Source: Anaerolineae bacterium
Lineage (GTDB): Bacteria; Chloroflexota; Anaerolineae; JAFGEY01
Direction of reading: 5' to 3'
Length of the DNA: 43,640 nt
Assembly: GCA_016783145.1 (NCBI GenBank)
Contig: JADHXD010000021.1
Span: 1-43,640, forward strand
Part shown: positions 8,789 to 15,384 of the stretch, piece by piece
Numbering within the stretch: the stretch's first letter is position 1
Layout of the letters: every line of letters starts with the position of its first letter
Made by a program: the position numbers and the translations under genes
Notes under the pieces: generated by a model
Database searches by the model: none
Seen by the model: the letters and a program-made list of their open reading frames with translations, nothing else
What the model was told of the DNA's origin: nothing

Positions 8789-9832
8789 CTAGCCGTCTCC
8801 CATTACATACGCGACCAGATCCTCCAGCGGCGCAGTAGCCAGGGCAATGGCCGTGTCGCACACGCCATAGTAGAGGTAGACCAGCCCGTCCTTGACCACG
8901 CTTGCCGTCGGAAAGATCACGTTGGGAATATACAGGCCGAACCGCTCATAGTAGGCCTCGGGCTCCATCACAAAGCTCGGAGCCCGCGCCAGGACCACAG
9001 TCGGGTCGTGCAGGTCGAGCATCATCGCCCCGAGGCGATAGCACACCCGCCGCGTCGGTGGGTGCTGGTCCTCGACCCCGTGATACAGCACAAGCCAGCC
9101 GCGGTCCGTCTTGATCGGCGGGGTCGATCCGCCGATACGTCCCCCCTCCCATTCGTACTCTGGCTGGGCCAGCAGCGTCGGCTCTGACCACGTCTCCAGG
9201 TCGTCGGAGCTGCAGATCCAGATACCCGGGGCATCCACACTCTGGATCGAGCTGTGGTCTGGGCTGACGTACTGCAGCGGCCTCCTCAGCAGCACGAACT
9301 TGCCTCGGATCCGCTCTGGGAACAGGATCACATCCCGGTCGTCGATACCTTCGGGAGTCGCCCAGCAGTGATGCTGCCAATGCACCCGGTCTGTAGAGAC
9401 TGCGATGCCCGATCGCGTCTGGTTCTTTTCCGAGCGACAGTCAAAGCCAGGGTAGTCCACCTCGTGCGACTCGGGAACGCCAAGCCCCGTCGGGTACGAG
9501 TTCCACGCATACGGCCGAAAGGCGTAGGTCATATAGTACACGCCGTCGATCTGGACAACGCGGGGATCTTGCACGCTGCCGTACTTGCTGCCCGCCATCT
9601 CTGGCGTGAACACCGGCTCGTCGCGAACGTGCACAAAGTGAACGCCGTCCTCGCTCTCCAGCATGCCGATGTAGCAGTGAAACGGGCGTAGACCTCCCGC
9701 CGCGCGCTCGTACATGTAGAACCGCCCCTCATCATAGAGGACGCCCGGGTTGAACACCGTGGCCATGCGCCACTCATACAGCCCCGGGACCACGATCGGG
9801 TTCTCGGGACACCGAGTGAATCGAACGGTCAC
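8789..9832 (-). CDS. GH130-like glycoside phosphorylase/hydrolase
   Basis: A 347-residue five-bladed propeller enzyme of the GH130 type. Typical motifs are SVQDPRVVQIDGVYYMTYA, DDRDVILFPERI with the RRP that follows, GSTPPIKTDRGWLVLYHG, RLGAMMLDLHDP and the final FPTASVV...YYGVCD. GH130 enzymes phosphorolyse or hydrolyse beta-mannosides such as mannosyl-glucose and manno-oligosaccharides. There is no signal peptide, so it acts in the cytoplasm. GTG 9832 is chosen because GGAGG lies seven bases upstream and a strong promoter starts transcription near 9948, downstream of the longer in-frame start at 9946. It is the first gene of the four-gene minus-strand unit. Phosphorylase versus hydrolase activity is not decided here. 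Confidence 0.88.
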   Translation of the reverse strand: MTVRFTRCPENPIVVPGLYEWRMATVFNPGVLYDEGRFYMYERAAGGLRPFHCYIGMLESEDGVHFVHVRDEPVFTPEMAGSKYGSVQDPRVVQIDGVYYMTYAFRPYAWNSYPTGLGVPESHEVDYPGFDCRSEKNQTRSGIAVSTDRVHWQHHCWATPEGIDDRDVILFPERIRGKFVLLRRPLQYVSPDHSSIQSVDAPGIWICSSDDLETWSEPTLLAQPEYEWEGGRIGGSTPPIKTDRGWLVLYHGVEDQHPPTRRVCYRLGAMMLDLHDPTVVLARAPSFVMEPEAYYERFGLYIPNVIFPTASVVKDGLVYLYYGVCDTAIALATAPLEDLVAYVMGDG

Positions 9833-9954
9833 AGGTCCACCTCCTCTTCCATTGAGGATCGAGCAGCGCGTAGGTCGGGCGCAGACGAGGTGCAAATAAA
9901 GGGAGCCTTTCACCCTCTGGCCAGCCATCCGCGCTGCCAAGCACACCTGGGCAC

Positions 9955-9983
9955 ATTATAGCATCCTTGAGATCGTCCCGCAA
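9955..9983 (-). promoter_or_regulatory. Promoter of the GH130-SBP-kinase-receiver unit
   Basis: On the minus strand TTGCGG (9983-9978), a 17-base spacer and TATAAT (9960-9955) with an extended TGC before the -10. The predicted transcript starts near 9948, giving a leader of about 115 bases before GTG 9832. Confidence 0.75.
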
Positions 9984-10020
9984 CCACCTCACACGCCCAG
10001 AGATCGAAGAGGAAGGCCGT

Positions 10021-10049
10021 TTGCCTACCATCGCCCCCTGTGCTACCAT
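10021..10049 (+). promoter_or_regulatory. Promoter of the uracil-DNA-glycosylase-like gene
   Basis: TTGCCT (10021-10026), a 17-base spacer and TACCAT (10044-10049) with an extended TGC. It lies back to back with the minus-strand GH130 promoter and implies a start codon downstream of about 10056, in agreement with ATG 10108. Confidence 0.55.
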
Positions 10050-10107
10050 GGAACCAGAGTCGGCGAACGGTTACCAGGACCTCGAACGCACGAAGGGAGG
10101 CCAAGAG

Positions 10108-10725
10108 ATGCGCGTGAGCGAGTGTGTGGGATGTACGGCGTTTCCGTGCCAGGACGTCAGGCACGAGTGCTACATCGTTCCGGACATCGACATCCAGCCG
10201 GCCGACGTTTCCATCGTCCTGATCTCAGAGGCCGCGCCCGCCGATGCGGGCGACTACTACTATGCGAAGGATGGCCCCCTGTTCGAACAGACCACGGTGC
10301 AGGCGTTCAAGGATGCGGGCGCTGACGTCTCATCCATCCAGGAGATCCTGGGCCTTGGCGTGTACCTCACCACCGCGGTCAAGTGCGGCAAGACAGGATA
10401 TGGCATCAAGGCCGCAACCATCGTAGAGTGCTCGTTCATCCTGGAAAAGGAGCTTCTCCTCTTCCCGAACGTGCAGGCATTCCTGCTGATGGGCGACGTC
10501 GCGATCAGAGCGATCAACTACATCGCCAGGAGGGCCGGCGAAGGGCGCGTCATCCCCGCTGGTTCCACCTACAAGATCCGAGGTGCAGAATACCTGTTCG
10601 GGGGACGGAGGGCCTTCCCCTCCTACCTGCAGGCAGGTCCCAGCTTTTTCATCGAGAAGAGCAAGAGGCAAATGATCGCCCAAGACATCGCCGCCGCCCT
10701 GAGACTGGTCGAGGGGCACCCATGA
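10108..10725 (+). CDS. Uracil-DNA-glycosylase-superfamily protein
   Basis: A 205-residue protein with the layout of a UDG-superfamily fold: an N-terminal Cys-containing segment (CVGCTAFPCQDVRHEC), VLISEAAPADAGDYYYAKDGPLFEQ as the water-activating loop region, VYLTTAVKCGK in the position of the N/K-C motif, FLLMGDVAI, and AFPSYLQAGPSF in place of the usual HPS DNA-intercalation loop. Family 4/5 enzymes carry Fe-S cysteines; the four N-terminal cysteines here could serve that role but their spacing is atypical. Function as a base-excision glycosylase is likely but unproven. ATG 10108 is preceded by GGGAGG. Residues upstream of this start would lie before the predicted transcription start. Confidence 0.7.
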   Translation: MRVSECVGCTAFPCQDVRHECYIVPDIDIQPADVSIVLISEAAPADAGDYYYAKDGPLFEQTTVQAFKDAGADVSSIQEILGLGVYLTTAVKCGKTGYGIKAATIVECSFILEKELLLFPNVQAFLLMGDVAIRAINYIARRAGEGRVIPAGSTYKIRGAEYLFGGRRAFPSYLQAGPSFFIEKSKRQMIAQDIAAALRLVEGHP

Positions 10726-11398
10726 GGGAAGGTGGTAGCTGCGCACCTACGCCGGCAAGGCGGGCTCTACGAGGTCGATGTCCTCAAGTTCGCTGGCTCC
10801 CAGGCCCGTCCCGGCGGCTTGCCGGAGCCGGTGGGAGGCCGCAATCCGGGCGGCCACAGTTCTCTACTCTACTGCAGACCATCGCCCCTGTCAAGTCCTG
10901 AAGTCCTGAACGGCGATTTGACAAGTGGCCCTAGCTGTGGTAGCGTATTCAACATCGGACAACTGCCCGCCCTGTTCTGCTCGTAGCCGCTGCACTCTCG
11001 TGCAAGACCTGGGGTCTCCCCACTTCACAGGCCAAGACTATCCTACGAGCTGGGGACTTTTCATCACCTATCGATTTTCGATGACCAAACCCGAGAACGC
11101 GGTCAAAGGTTCAGCGAACCCCTTCGGACGGTGTACTAGGCGAGTGCACGATCACTGACGGCGTGCGCACACATCTGGTATACACAGCCCTTCGCAGAGT
11201 GGTACCATTCGCGGTTCAGTGCAGAGCCCCGCCTCTCTCAAGTGCATGACGGATCTTAATTCATCCGCCTTGGGCGGCGAGCTCCGGCGAACGCGTAGAA
11301 AGGAGACAGGGACAGGAGAAGCAAAGACGGTGTACGAGCAGTGCGGTACCGCTATCACTGGTGAGGAGAAAGACTCATTCACTGTAAAGGAGTTCGTA
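10726..11398 (+). other. Intergenic region without a convincing gene
   Basis: About 670 bases between the UDG-like gene and the Tat remnant. Open frames here are short, lack ribosome binding sites and show no family resemblance. One promoter-like element is visible: TTGACA (10918-10923), 17 bases, then TGG-TAGCGT (10941-10946), pointing right. A small CCGCC-TTG-GGCGG hairpin lies near 11265-11277. The stretch may be the upstream and leader region of the transporter gene now reduced to a signal-peptide fragment at 11399. Confidence 0.4.
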
Positions 11399-11617
11399 AT
11401 GAGTGAACAGAAAAAGATGAACCGCCGTGACTTTCTTCTGGCAGCCGCGGCAGCCAGCGGTGCTGCGACCCCGCGGCGCGGGGGCAAGGCCACCCACTGG
11501 CTGAGTCGAGGCAGTGATGATAGGATCCTGGCAGCGCGTGCCGTAGCCGAGGCGACGACTGATGACTTGCGGAGAGGGAGCGTCAGGTTGGTCCGTGACG
11601 CGCAAGCAAGCCGCTAG
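11399..11617 (+). pseudogene. Tat signal peptide remnant of an exported (probably ABC substrate-binding) protein
   Basis: ATG 11399 has a good AAAGGAG six bases upstream and encodes MSEQKKMNRRDFLLAAAAASGAA, a classic twin-arginine leader (NRRDFL plus an Ala-rich h-region). It is followed by 49 unrelated, mostly charged residues ending at a stop overlapping the minus-strand gene at 11614. Exported sugar-binding proteins with such leaders normally run to 420-480 residues. The mature part is therefore missing, and the break falls where the lower-GC three-gene island begins. I interpret it as a gene truncated by the insertion or an associated deletion. Confidence 0.6.
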
Positions 11618-12084
11618 GAGTAGAAGACACAGCGAATGAACTCGAAGACCTCTTCAAAGGTTGTAGCGTGAGTCCGGAACCGTAACTCCTCGCCTCGGGT
11701 GTCGCGCAAGTCGTTCACATGCAGATGACACTCTTCGTGTACAATGGGTCTCGCTCGTGCGGGATCGCGGTCGTACCGGAATGAGCAGCAGATGTTGCCG
11801 TGCGAAAGCGTACCTTCGGCGCCGCTCCAGGTCTCCCCCTCTGGGCGGTCGTAATTGAAGGAATAGGCTATGCGGTCGACTGTGCCGTCCCTATTGATCA
11901 CAACTTCTTCAATGAAGCGCAGAGTGGCATCGTCCGGGAATCTCAACTCCTCTGCTTCGACCCATCCACTCGTTTTGCTGCGGCGGTGGAATCTGACGGC
12001 GGTCCAATCGGTCGAGCAGCCGCTTGCTGAGACTTGGTGTTTGACTTGCTCGAAGTACTCCTGTACGGTGCGCAGGCGGCTCAT
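11614..12084 (-). CDS. TumE-like (DUF6516-like) protein, possible toxin of a TA-type module
   Basis: A 156-residue protein whose C-terminal 110 residues follow the TumE pattern: an extended beta region around IAYSFNYDR, then CCSFRYDRDP, then PIVHEECHLHVND, and finally THATTFEEVFEFI. In TumE-type proteins the corresponding blocks are Y-x-Y-H-Y, R-Y-D-N-x-P-H-H and P-H-H-K-H, followed by a terminal helix. TumE is the toxin of TumE-TumA pairs. The gene is last of three co-oriented genes and starts 11 bases after the second, whose C-terminus looks antitoxin-like. The base composition is clearly lower in GC than the flanks. The family call is by pattern and is not certain. Confidence 0.55.
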   Translation of the reverse strand: MSRLRTVQEYFEQVKHQVSASGCSTDWTAVRFHRRSKTSGWVEAEELRFPDDATLRFIEEVVINRDGTVDRIAYSFNYDRPEGETWSGAEGTLSHGNICCSFRYDRDPARARPIVHEECHLHVNDLRDTRGEELRFRTHATTFEEVFEFIRCVFYS

Positions 12085-12095
12085 ACGGGTTAGCC

Positions 12096-12785
12096 CTACA
12101 GATTCCGGAGCAAGATGTTCCAGGCCACAGTATCAAACGTGTCCGGTGCAGTTCCCTCACGTACTTGTCGCTGGAACTCTTCTGAGCTCATCTGGTACTT
12201 GGTCTCGTATCTGGCGATCCTCGCCATGATCTCGTCAGACGAGACCTCTCCGGGCAATAGCCCTTCTGCTACGGAATCCTCTGGGCCAAAGACCTCTTCA
12301 GCGAGAGATGGAGCAGCGTAGACTGGCTGGGCATCGTCTTCATACCAGCGCCTAATGGCCGCAATCCCATCAAAGCAGGCTTCTCCAGGCAACAGCTCAT
12401 CCGATGCGGATCCCTCCGGAGCAATGATCTCGCGAAGGAATGAAGACATAGCATACGCACGTGCGAGGGTGTCAAATGCAGCCGAACCAGACTCGCCTTC
12501 TACCTTGGACCTCACCCAGATTGCTCGGAACAGGGAGCTCGTCAGTTCGCGTTGGGTGTATGCGTGCAGCAATGCCCAGCGGTAGGACACCAGAAGGCGT
12601 CCAGAGGAGCGCGCCCAGAATAGACCAGCAGCCGGCAGCTTTGGGGCAGCAGTAAGTATCTGGCCCAGCGTACAATGAGCAACCTCCTGAAACGAGGCCG
12701 CCGTGTCTTCTGGCTCATAGAATAGCACGGGGCAATCTGCTACCCCATAGGCAGTGACATTGGAAAGCATGCTGACCGCTGACAT
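12096..12785 (-). CDS. Protein of unknown function with internal repeat and antitoxin-like C-terminus
   Basis: A 229-residue protein I do not recognise as a whole. Two imperfect tandem units are visible: one with APEGSASDELLPGEACFDGI, the next with GPEDSVAEGLLPGEVSSDEI, each followed by a helix (AAIRRWYEDD and MARIARYETKY). The C-terminus, YETKYQMSSEEFQRQVREGT followed by a short Trp-containing tail, resembles the MSSEEF-R-x4-G tail of small antitoxin-like proteins next to DUF6516 toxins. The start ATG 12785 has GGGAG within the end of the preceding gene, three bases away, so translation is probably coupled. The N-terminal 110 residues have no motif I can name. Confidence 0.6.
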   Translation of the reverse strand: MSAVSMLSNVTAYGVADCPVLFYEPEDTAASFQEVAHCTLGQILTAAPKLPAAGLFWARSSGRLLVSYRWALLHAYTQRELTSSLFRAIWVRSKVEGESGSAAFDTLARAYAMSSFLREIIAPEGSASDELLPGEACFDGIAAIRRWYEDDAQPVYAAPSLAEEVFGPEDSVAEGLLPGEVSSDEIMARIARYETKYQMSSEEFQRQVREGTAPDTFDTVAWNILLRNL

Positions 12786-12787
12786 AG

Positions 12788-13408
12788 CTACTCTCCCAAT
12801 ACTCGATCCAGTGTTTGGCGGAGGACGTCAAACTCAGACGCAAATGAGCGGGCCAGCTCCTCAGCACCAGGCAACGGGGTCTGCGCAAACTCTGCGTTGA
12901 AGTGTACGTGCAGGTGAGTATCGTCGGCGCCTCTGATGCCCAACATATAGCGGACATCACCTCGCGTGAACCGAATAGTAGGTGCAACAGACTGGACATC
13001 GCCATCGAGGAGAGCTTCCATCTCCTCTCTGTTTGGCAAGAAACGGTTGATCAAGAGTTCGTTGGCCGGTGGTTGCGCCTGGCTAATGCCGAGATCGTAG
13101 TTGAACCCAAACGCAACTAGACTCCCAGGAACAGTAGTGTGAACTCGCGCAGCCACGGATGGTATCGGGCTGCCCTCGATGGTTGGATTTTCGCTCTGGT
13201 CAATGACAAGTATCCGGCGATTGCCTGCCTGGACCACAATGTTGCTGCCAGTGGAAACCATCAGCATAACATCGGGTGTTTCCAGGGGTGTGATGCCTTC
13301 TCTTCCCAGGATTTCGCGGATAGCGGTGCGGTCAACGTCATCAAGTGAAAAGGCATCGTAGAGTAGCGCGATGTTGAAGGGTAGGTGTCGCTCGATCTGG
13401 TATACCAT
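12788..13408 (-). CDS. Hypothetical protein, first gene of the low-GC three-gene island
   Basis: A 206-residue soluble protein without a recognised family. It has mixed alpha/beta character, a block LVAFGFNYDLGI in the middle and RYMLGIRGADDTHLHVHFNA near the C-terminus, and an amphipathic final helix (LARSFASEFDVLRQTLDRVL). ATG 13408 is preferred to TTG 13414 two codons upstream. An extended -10 promoter (TGG-TATAAT) lies about 57 bases upstream. The next gene begins three bases after its stop, so the two are a translational unit. It could be an accessory or immunity-type factor of the putative toxin module; that is inference from gene order only. Confidence 0.6.
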   Translation of the reverse strand: MVYQIERHLPFNIALLYDAFSLDDVDRTAIREILGREGITPLETPDVMLMVSTGSNIVVQAGNRRILVIDQSENPTIEGSPIPSVAARVHTTVPGSLVAFGFNYDLGISQAQPPANELLINRFLPNREEMEALLDGDVQSVAPTIRFTRGDVRYMLGIRGADDTHLHVHFNAEFAQTPLPGAEELARSFASEFDVLRQTLDRVLGE

Positions 13409-13464
13409 TGCCAATCACTTTCTGCTACAAGGCAGGGATCGGAATGATCTGTGCTTGCTAGATC

Positions 13465-13473
13465 ATTATACCA
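13465..13473 (-). promoter_or_regulatory. Extended -10 promoter of the three-gene island
   Basis: On the minus strand TGG-TATAAT (13473-13465), a perfect -10 with the extended TGn element. Only a weak TTGGCT is found at a 19-base spacing. The predicted leader to ATG 13408 is about 50 bases. Confidence 0.55.
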
Positions 13474-13556
13474 CATTTCCATCAATTTGAGCCAATCAGT
13501 TCGGGTCGGTCCGCGATGACGGATCGATGTGTTGTATAGGGGTGATAGGAGTTCTC

Positions 13557-13661
13557 ATGAGGTGGGCGATGGTTCGTGTTGTGGTGGGGAATCAGCAGCG
13601 GATGGTGAGCGAGCGGACGGCGCGGATCATCCGTTGGTTGGTGGAACAGTCGGCAGGTTGA
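13557..13661 (+). CDS. Small ORF, 34 codons, unknown function
   Basis: ATG 13557 is preceded by AGGAG with a five-base spacing and encodes a 34-residue basic peptide beginning MRWAMVRVVVGNQQRM and ending in the helical ARIIRWLVEQSAG. The strong ribosome binding site and the amphipathic second half argue for a real translated product, either a small peptide or the start of a truncated DNA-binding protein. I do not recognise the family. It stands alone between the low-GC island and the C-rich block. Confidence 0.4.
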   Translation: MRWAMVRVVVGNQQRMVSERTARIIRWLVEQSAG

Positions 13662-13710
13662 GCAAGCCGGACCGGCGCGGCGGTGGACTTGACATAAGAA
13701 GCCAAGGCCA

Positions 13711-13806
13711 ACACCTCTCTCCCTCATCACATCACACACCACCAACCCTCACATACTCCTCCACCCCTGCCTCACCCCCCCTGCTCCCCTTTTTTTCACC
13801 TCCTCA
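13711..13806. other. Strand-asymmetric C/A/T block with G-quadruplex potential on the minus strand
   Basis: About 95 bases with only two G residues on the plus strand. C-runs at 13764-13767, 13775-13781 and 13786-13789 give, on the minus strand, four G-tracts of three or more with loops of 4, 1 and 7 bases, which meets the usual G-quadruplex pattern. No open frame with a start signal crosses it. It lies directly upstream of the chaperonin-like promoter. Confidence 0.5.
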
Positions 13807-13860
13807 ACCTGCCGCACGGGAGGTACGCGAATCCGGCGGAAAAATGCGGGGATCAGGCGC

Positions 13861-13889
13861 TTGCACCCCCCGAACATTTGTGCTACAAT
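13861..13889 (+). promoter_or_regulatory. Strong promoter of the chaperonin-like transcript
   Basis: TTGCAC (13861-13866), a 17-base spacer and TACAAT (13884-13889) with an extended TGC before the -10. Transcription should begin near 13896, immediately before a structured leader. Confidence 0.75.
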
Positions 13890-13895
13890 AAGCCA

Positions 13896-14012
13896 AGAGA
13901 AAAGCCCCACAGCGCTTTGGGACGCTTGGGGCATGACCAGTCCGTGTCGGCGGCCTGACACAACACAGTATAGCATGCGAGCCGCCGACCGTCAAACGGA
14001 AGGCGGTTTTTT
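13896..14012 (+). ncRNA. Structured leader or small RNA with alternative hairpins and intrinsic terminator
   Basis: The first ~117 transcribed bases hold three stems. P1: GCCCCA-c-AGCG (13904-13914) pairs with CGCT-TGGGGC (13923-13932). P2: GTCGGCGGC (13946-13954) pairs perfectly with GCCGCCGAC (13981-13989). P3: CCGCC (13982-13986) with GGCGG (14002-14006), closed by CCGT-CAA-ACGG, and followed by six T. P2 and P3 share the GCCGCC strand and exclude one another, the layout of an antiterminator/terminator switch. I recognise no known riboswitch aptamer. It could be an attenuator of the downstream genes or an independent ~117-nt small RNA. Confidence 0.5.
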
Positions 14013-15384
14013 GCTGCAGTCAGTCTACAACCAGGGCGTTCGCTACATCGCTGCCGGCGGCAACGCCATGCGGCTGCGCCACTACCTGGAACAGGGCGTG
14101 CGCCTCATCCTGTCCCAGCTCACAGGGATGATCACGCAGCCTCGGGGCGAACAGCAGCTCGTCCGGATCGCGGGGACGATCTGCTATGACCGCCCCTTGG
14201 CCGAGATGATGGGCGAGATCTTTGACATCATTGGCGAACACGGCCGGCTGGAGATCCGGTCCGGGCAAGGACGCCACCTGGAGCGGGAGTACGTCGAGGG
14301 AATGTACTGGGACGAGGGCCTTCTCTCCCGCGCGATGATCGCCGACCAGAAGCTGCTCCGGACCGAGATGGAGAACGTCGCCATCTTGATCACCGACCTC
14401 AAGATCGAGGACCCGGACCAGCTCGTGCCGGTTCTCTCGATGGCGATGTCAGGGGGATTCTCCTCCCTGTTGGTGATCGTCGCGGGGCTCTCTGACAGGG
14501 CGATCGGCCTGCTGCAGGCCAACTCCAAGCCTGAGACCTTTCCGATCGCTGCCGTAAAGGCTCCAGGCCAGACGCCAGCGGAACGGGGTGCTGCTCTGCT
14601 GGATATGGTCCGCTTGACCGGCGGCACTCCCTATCTTGTGTCAGCCGGGCAGCAGACGCTGAGAGGCATCGACCTGCAAGACCTGGGACGGGCCCGGAGC
14701 GCGTGGGCCAACCTGCACAGCTTTGGCATCATTGGCGGCAAGGGAGACTCGCGCGCGCTGCGCAAGCACATCGCCGACCTGCGCGCCGCATACCGGGCCC
14801 CAGAAGACGCCGAATCTCGCCAGCAACTCCAGCAGCGCATTGGCAAGCTGATCGGTGGCTCGGCCATCCTGCGCGTCGGGGCTGCGACCAACGTCGAGAT
14901 CATGACCCGCAGGGAGCTGGCCGAGCGAACGGCTGAAGCGATGCGCGGCGTCCTCATTGAGGGCGTGCTGCCCGGCGGAGGCTACTCCCTGCTGGCCTGC
15001 CGCCCGGCCCTGAGAGAGCAAGCCGATCGCAGCGAAAACCCCGACAAGCGCGCGGCGTACAACATCCTCATAGAGGCCCTGGCCGAGCCCGCTCGCACGA
15101 TCCTGCACAATGCAGGGCACGACCCGAGCCGGGCGATGGCCGACCTCGACGGCGCAGGGCCAGGCTGCGGATACGACGTCAACACCGGGCAGGTCGTCGA
15201 TCTGGCCCAGGCCGGGATCATGGATATCGCCGCGGCCATCAAGGCAGCCGTGCACGGCGCAGTTACGGGCGCCGCGCTCGCTTTGACGACCGATGTCCTG
15301 GTACATCACCTCAAGCCCAAGGTCACCGATCCGCTGTACCCTTCCTACGCCCGCAAGGCCAGAGCGGCAGGGAGAACCCCATGA
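13933..15384 (+). CDS. Divergent GroEL/Hsp60-like protein lacking the N-terminal ATP-binding segment
   Basis: GroEL homology begins at LLQSVYNQGVRYIAAGGNAM, equivalent to about GroEL residue 92, and continues through the apical region (YVEGMYWDEG; AAVKAPGQTP; LTGGTPYL), the return strand (GKLIGGSAILRVGAATNVEI) and the C-terminal equatorial part (EGVLPGGGYSLLACRPAL). The first ~90 residues, including the GDGTTT phosphate-binding motif, are absent. The position of catalytic Asp398 appears to be Arg (AERTAEAMRG). ATPase activity is therefore unlikely. ATG 13933 and ATG 13975 are both possible starts and neither has a good ribosome binding site; a TTG at 13861 lies in the promoter. The stop overlaps the propeller gene by ATGA. 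It may be a specialised paralogue or a truncated copy. Confidence 0.75.
   Translation: MTSPCRRPDTTQYSMRAADRQTEGGFLLQSVYNQGVRYIAAGGNAMRLRHYLEQGVRLILSQLTGMITQPRGEQQLVRIAGTICYDRPLAEMMGEIFDIIGEHGRLEIRSGQGRHLEREYVEGMYWDEGLLSRAMIADQKLLRTEMENVAILITDLKIEDPDQLVPVLSMAMSGGFSSLLVIVAGLSDRAIGLLQANSKPETFPIAAVKAPGQTPAERGAALLDMVRLTGGTPYLVSAGQQTLRGIDLQDLGRARSAWANLHSFGIIGGKGDSRALRKHIADLRAAYRAPEDAESRQQLQQRIGKLIGGSAILRVGAATNVEIMTRRELAERTAEAMRGVLIEGVLPGGGYSLLACRPALREQADRSENPDKRAAYNILIEALAEPARTILHNAGHDPSRAMADLDGAGPGCGYDVNTGQVVDLAQAGIMDIAAAIKAAVHGAVTGAALALTTDVLVHHLKPKVTDPLYPSYARKARAAGRTP
13982..14012 (+). terminator. Intrinsic terminator inside the chaperonin-like leader/ORF start
   Basis: A nine-pair stem in two blocks (CCGCC/GGCGG and CCGT/ACGG separated by a 2x2 internal loop) with a CAA loop, followed by TTTTTT at 14007-14012. 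It sits exactly where recognisable GroEL homology begins. Confidence 0.65.

Noticed and set aside
10732..11158. Short open frames of 77-84 codons after the UDG-like gene
   Set aside because: They overlap in different frames, lack ribosome binding sites and have no protein-like composition.
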